Assembly (NCBI RefSeq): GCF_025399195.1
Contig: NW_026252106.1
Span: forward strand, 62,001 to 126,000
DNA: 64,000 bases
Direction: 5' to 3'
Source: Umbelopsis ramanniana AG
Taxonomy: Eukaryota > Mucoromycota > Umbelopsidomycetes > Umbelopsidales > Umbelopsidaceae
Below the pieces are notes generated by a model. That model did not search any database and was not told the origin of the DNA. It saw nothing but the letters and a program-made list of their open reading frames with translations. This document shows positions 60,519 through 64,000 of the stretch, in pieces. Numbering within the stretch: the stretch's first letter is position 1; the number at the start of each line of letters is the position of its first letter. The translations under genes and the position numbers were made by a program.

Positions 60519-60854
60519 AAGTATTTTGCGTCAAACCGCAACTGGTCCGTCGAAAGAAAAAGTTGCCGAGAGAGAAAATTTTTTGGCTGACGGGTACCAG
60601 TGCTGTTGTAGCAAGCTAACAGGTTTCTGTACTTCGTGTGTAATATAACTTTCTTCTGTCAGGTATGGGATTGATATAAAGTAAGTATCTATTGGTGGAA
60701 TAAAATATACATTCGTTCATGGGGTGGGGGAAAATCTTGAAGGAATAGTCTTCAGATGATGTGCTTTACAAAAAGGAAGAAATATAAAGTGAATGGGACA
60801 GGAAACGTATATTGTACTTTACAAAATCATAGATTGTAGTTAGGTATCATAGAT
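60519..60854. other. Tandem intergenic region
   Basis: About 340 bases holding the promoter of the NET-like gene and the 3' flank of the BUD14/TEA4-like gene. A short G-run is present near 60720. Nothing else seen. Confidence 0.5.
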
Positions 60855-63800
60855 TTAAAAGACTCGAGCAGCCGACATCTTTTTTAATTCCTTTTGTTTA
60901 AAAAGAAAGGCATGGTTAACGAGTGCCATGGAGTCGTCTGAGAGAGTGGCAATCTTCCTTACCTTTTCTAACTCATCAAGTTTGGAATATTGAGGTCCAG
61001 TTAAAGATTCTTTGGACTGGTTAGTTTGGGATAATTCGGTAATGGGGTGCGATATATGCTTATTGTTGGATCCGGTTTCTCTTTGCATGTTCGATGGAGT
61101 TTCATCCCACTGAGTTTGTTCTTTTGATTCCAGATAGCTGATGCCATTGTTGACAAGAAACATCATTTCTTGCAAGTCAAAGATATCCGACAACGAGCTT
61201 TCAGATATAGGAGATGAACTTAGTGAAAGAGGTGAGGGGCTAAATGATAGTGAAGGTGTGGAATCTGAAATTTTGGTGAGTTTCGCTATTGGTTGTGGTT
61301 TTTTCAGCAGCTCTTCGACGCTGCCATCGTTGTACAATCCGGGAGGTGAATCAGACAGCATTTTGGGGTCGCTGCCAGTGCTTGATAGAGGCCGCCGTTG
61401 CTGCTTTTGATAGATGGGGAACGTTGGATTTCGTAGTAGCTGGCTATTCTTTAGCCTTCCAGAGGCAGTTTCCAATCGATCTCTTTCAAGATTCGTGAGA
61501 GCAACGTCCAGCTTGCTCATAACGTGTTTGGTGTGGTCGTTAAAATCTGTTTCTCCAATTTCTGGCTGGTTATGTAAAATGGCTGTGGTTCCATCATTGT
61601 TGATGGAGAGACGACGGTTGGATAGGTTGATAGGAGAATGCATGTCTTTTACAGGTGATTGTGGTGATATTGGTGCTGGCGCGATACGTCCAGATGGTCG
61701 ATGAGAAGGCTTGGAATGGCGAGATCCAACCTTTCCGGTTTTCTTCAAAACAAATCGAAGATCGGATGTATCGGAAGATCCTTTTACTTGGTTCGTCACT
61801 GACTGTATCTCCAATACATCTACTACTAAATCCGTAGGGTTTAGAAGTGTTTCTGATTGAATTAAAAGAAAGAGTTAGACCAAGGTATAACAATAGCAGA
61901 ATTGAAGGGAGGGGTTTTCATTGGAACTTACCATGAGAACGTCTTACAACCATTAGACGATAGTGATCAAGGTCTTTGCTGAAGCTCGTGATGAGTGCTC
62001 GATCATCTTCATCGTCCTCAACGCCATCTACGACTCCATTTAGTATGTGAAACTTTTCCAGCGCAATGAGAGTCACTTCCGCCACTGTAGCGTTTGAACC
62101 AATGGCGATTAGCTTGTCAATACGCTCACGATATTTGCCGCTCGAATGATCCGAAGTTTTCTTTTTGCTCTTCATTATGGAGGACCTGTTGGAGGACTTC
62201 TTATTTTGTGGAGTTGAATTGTTTTCATCATCAGCGTAAACAGATATTTTGATGTACACCTGGCCCTCGCGTTCATGTACTCGCTTGATTCGTTTGTGCA
62301 GATAGAAGCGTATGACTGAGTCTTCTCCAAAATTGCCTTTCACTTTGTTCTGAGCTCGAGACACTCCAAGTCTAGTGACTTCAACAGTTGAAGCTTTTTC
62401 GCGGAGCTGCTTTACATGCGTTAAAGATGGTAATGGTGTAGTGAGATGGGCGGTCAAAGATTGGAATATAGATAATGGTTTGTCTTGTGACGTGAGAGTG
62501 AGTTCGTCTGCAAAATGTGAGCCTTTAACATCAAGCAATCCTCATGCACATTCGATTATTCGTGATTCAATACCTCCATCCATGGTTTTTACACTAAGGT
62601 AATACTCTACGCGGCTATTGGGCGAGTCCACACTATTTCCTTCAATTTGCTGAATATGAAACCGTGATACTGCACGCTTTATCAAGTCTTCGGCATTCGT
62701 GTTTGAATCAACAACCACGGTCTTGTAGTTGGTGCCTAGATTTACATTACCAGCAAACACACGCAAGACTGTAACTTGCGTACTATTCTCTGAAACAAGG
62801 CTAGTTTGCCTAGATGAGCTTATAGACGTATCATCCTGCTGCAATTCGTCAATTGAGGAAGATACTGAAGTCGACCAGTTAGTTTCCAAATCATCGTCCC
62901 GAATCGAGATGGTTGCACTTCGTCTCAATGGAAGTTCAGCTTTGGGTTTCTTTCCTAATGAGAAGAGTCGCTTCAGGCCGTTTTTCTTTTCTGCCGTCTG
63001 TAGAATGGTAGATGGTATGTCGACATTTGAAGGTAGTTGTGCCAGTTTGATTGGGGTAATCTTTGTATTTACGTAACCCCCAGTTGATCGCTGTTGATCA
63101 TTTAAGACCAAGTCAGAAGACTTGTGCTCTTGATTTCGCAAGGATGCAGCATCATCTACACTCTTGTCCAGTATACCATGGGATGAGTCAAGTAGATGAC
63201 GCCTTAATTCTGTACGTTTTTCAAATACAGGAGTGCTATCTCCTCTCGTTGGCTCAGCTAGAACGGACCTGCGTTCATCGGTATCACTATCAGCGTCGTT
63301 TTCCATCTCTTCAACCCAAACTTGGAATTCTTCTTCGTCGATATCGTCTGCATCCTTTCCAACAATGATAATATGTGACTGGTATGCTATACCCTTGGAC
63401 ATAGTCACAGACTTTCCTCGCGTATTTCTTGGCGGAATATCGTTAATGATATGCATATTTGCCTGGAGCGAAGTTAACTGTGGAGATTGAAATTGAGTTA
63501 TTATTCGTTGTTCCTGGATAAAAAGTCAAAGAGACAAAAAACCAACCTCAACATTTCGGTGCTTATTGAGCCTGGCCAATCGTTCAAATGGCGTCTATAT
63601 CATCAAAACAGCATTAGAATGACCTTCGGTTGACTGATCGATTTTCAAGATGTTCGATCTACCTCTATGTTTTCCGCGGGTATGTAGCCGATTTCTCCAG
63701 TTTTAAGAACTTTGACTAACCACCAGTACGAATTGGAATCATCCAGAAGAGTCAAAGCATCTCCTTTCACGACAGATGCCTGTCCATCAACTGTAGCCAC

Positions 63801-64000
63801 AAAAGTATGTAGAGCATAGACAAGGTCAAAGTCAATATCTGAATCCGGAATGCTAGGCGAGGAAGTCATGCTTGACCGTAAATCGTCGTCTAGTTCCACG
63901 ATGCGATCGTCCTCATCATCATCGTCGTCGTCGTCTTCAAAATCAAATTCATCCTCTTCGATAATATCATCGCTCGATTGTAATCTCCATTGCTGAACTC
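60855..64000 (-). CDS. BUD14/TEA4-like SH3 polarity protein (N-terminus outside window)
   Basis: SH3 protein of the Bud14/Tea4 group, which recruits type 1 phosphatase to cell ends and regulates formins. Exons visible: 63663 to the right edge, 63547-63594, 62574-63477, 61932-62507 and 60855-61852. An acidic Asp-rich run precedes the SH3 domain: VYALHTFVATVDGQASVVKG, LTLLDDSNSYWWLVKVLKTG and IGYIPAENIE, followed by TPFERLARLNKHRN, the family hallmark. Downstream, two regions look like Ras-association-type ubiquitin folds: VTVLRVFAGNVNLGTNYKTV with VVDSNTNAEDLIKRAVSRFH, then IDKLIAIGSNATVAEVTLIA with LDHYRLMVVRRSH. The C-terminal 330 residues are Ser/Pro-rich and end KKMSAARVF. The true start lies beyond base 64000. 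Confidence 0.87.

Overview
This is nuclear DNA from an early-diverging, zygomycete-type fungus; Mucoromycota and probably Mucorales is the best guess. Most protein genes are cut by many introns of about 45-75 bases with GT..AG ends and TACTAAT-like branch sites. Both strands are densely used. The proteins are fungal (ROT1, ATG12, SEC9, RIB3, MCH-type transporters, a BUD14/TEA4-like SH3 protein), but RTEL1 and a UBE2T-type E2, which budding yeast lacks, are also present. I rebuilt exon coordinates by hand from splice signals, reading phase and recalled family sequences. No database search was possible, so the species is not assigned.

Layout. 1-6.9 kb: two paralogous Dal5/allantoate-type MFS permeases on the minus strand, with a C2-domain plus chitin-binding-module protein between them. 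7.9 kb: tRNA-Ser(AGA). 8.4-9.9 kb: a predicted GPI-anchored beta-helix surface protein that looks bacterial in type. 10.3-20 kb: a housekeeping block with PRP22 (spliceosomal DEAH helicase), SEC9 (SNARE), RPN1 (proteasome base; 15 exons) and, head to head with it, ATG12. 20.2-25.7 kb: a coiled-coil protein, a NIPA-like Mg2+ transporter and TRM82 (tRNA m7G methyltransferase subunit). 25.8-31.2 kb: RTEL1 (19 exons) and ribosomal protein L15. 31.7-35.7 kb: a secreted aspartic-protease-like protein whose second catalytic Asp is Ser, and a small 8-Cys GPI protein. 35.9-45 kb: a peroxisomal enoyl-CoA isomerase (ends SKL), a UBE2T-like E2, an MCH5-like MFS transporter head to head with RIB3, and a YihQ/sulfoquinovosidase-like GH31 enzyme. 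45.4-54.1 kb: a NASP/SHNi-TPR histone chaperone, a four-helix membrane protein, PPIL4/RCT1 cyclophilin, ADE16/17 and calcineurin B. 54.4-64 kb: acyl-CoA oxidase (ends SKL), a small acidic protein, a doubtful ORF, ROT1, a NET-like nuclear protein and a BUD14/TEA4-like protein that runs off the right edge.

Most of the window is ordinary core genome; I see no operon-like new system, CRISPR array, transposon or prophage. The points that merit a second look are the sulfoquinovosidase-like enzyme, the RIB3/MCH5-like divergent pair, the bacterial-looking beta-helix protein, the aspartic protease with a lost catalytic Asp, the poly-T run that puts the ROT1 signal peptide out of frame, and very small first exons (an ATG-only exon in PPIL4).
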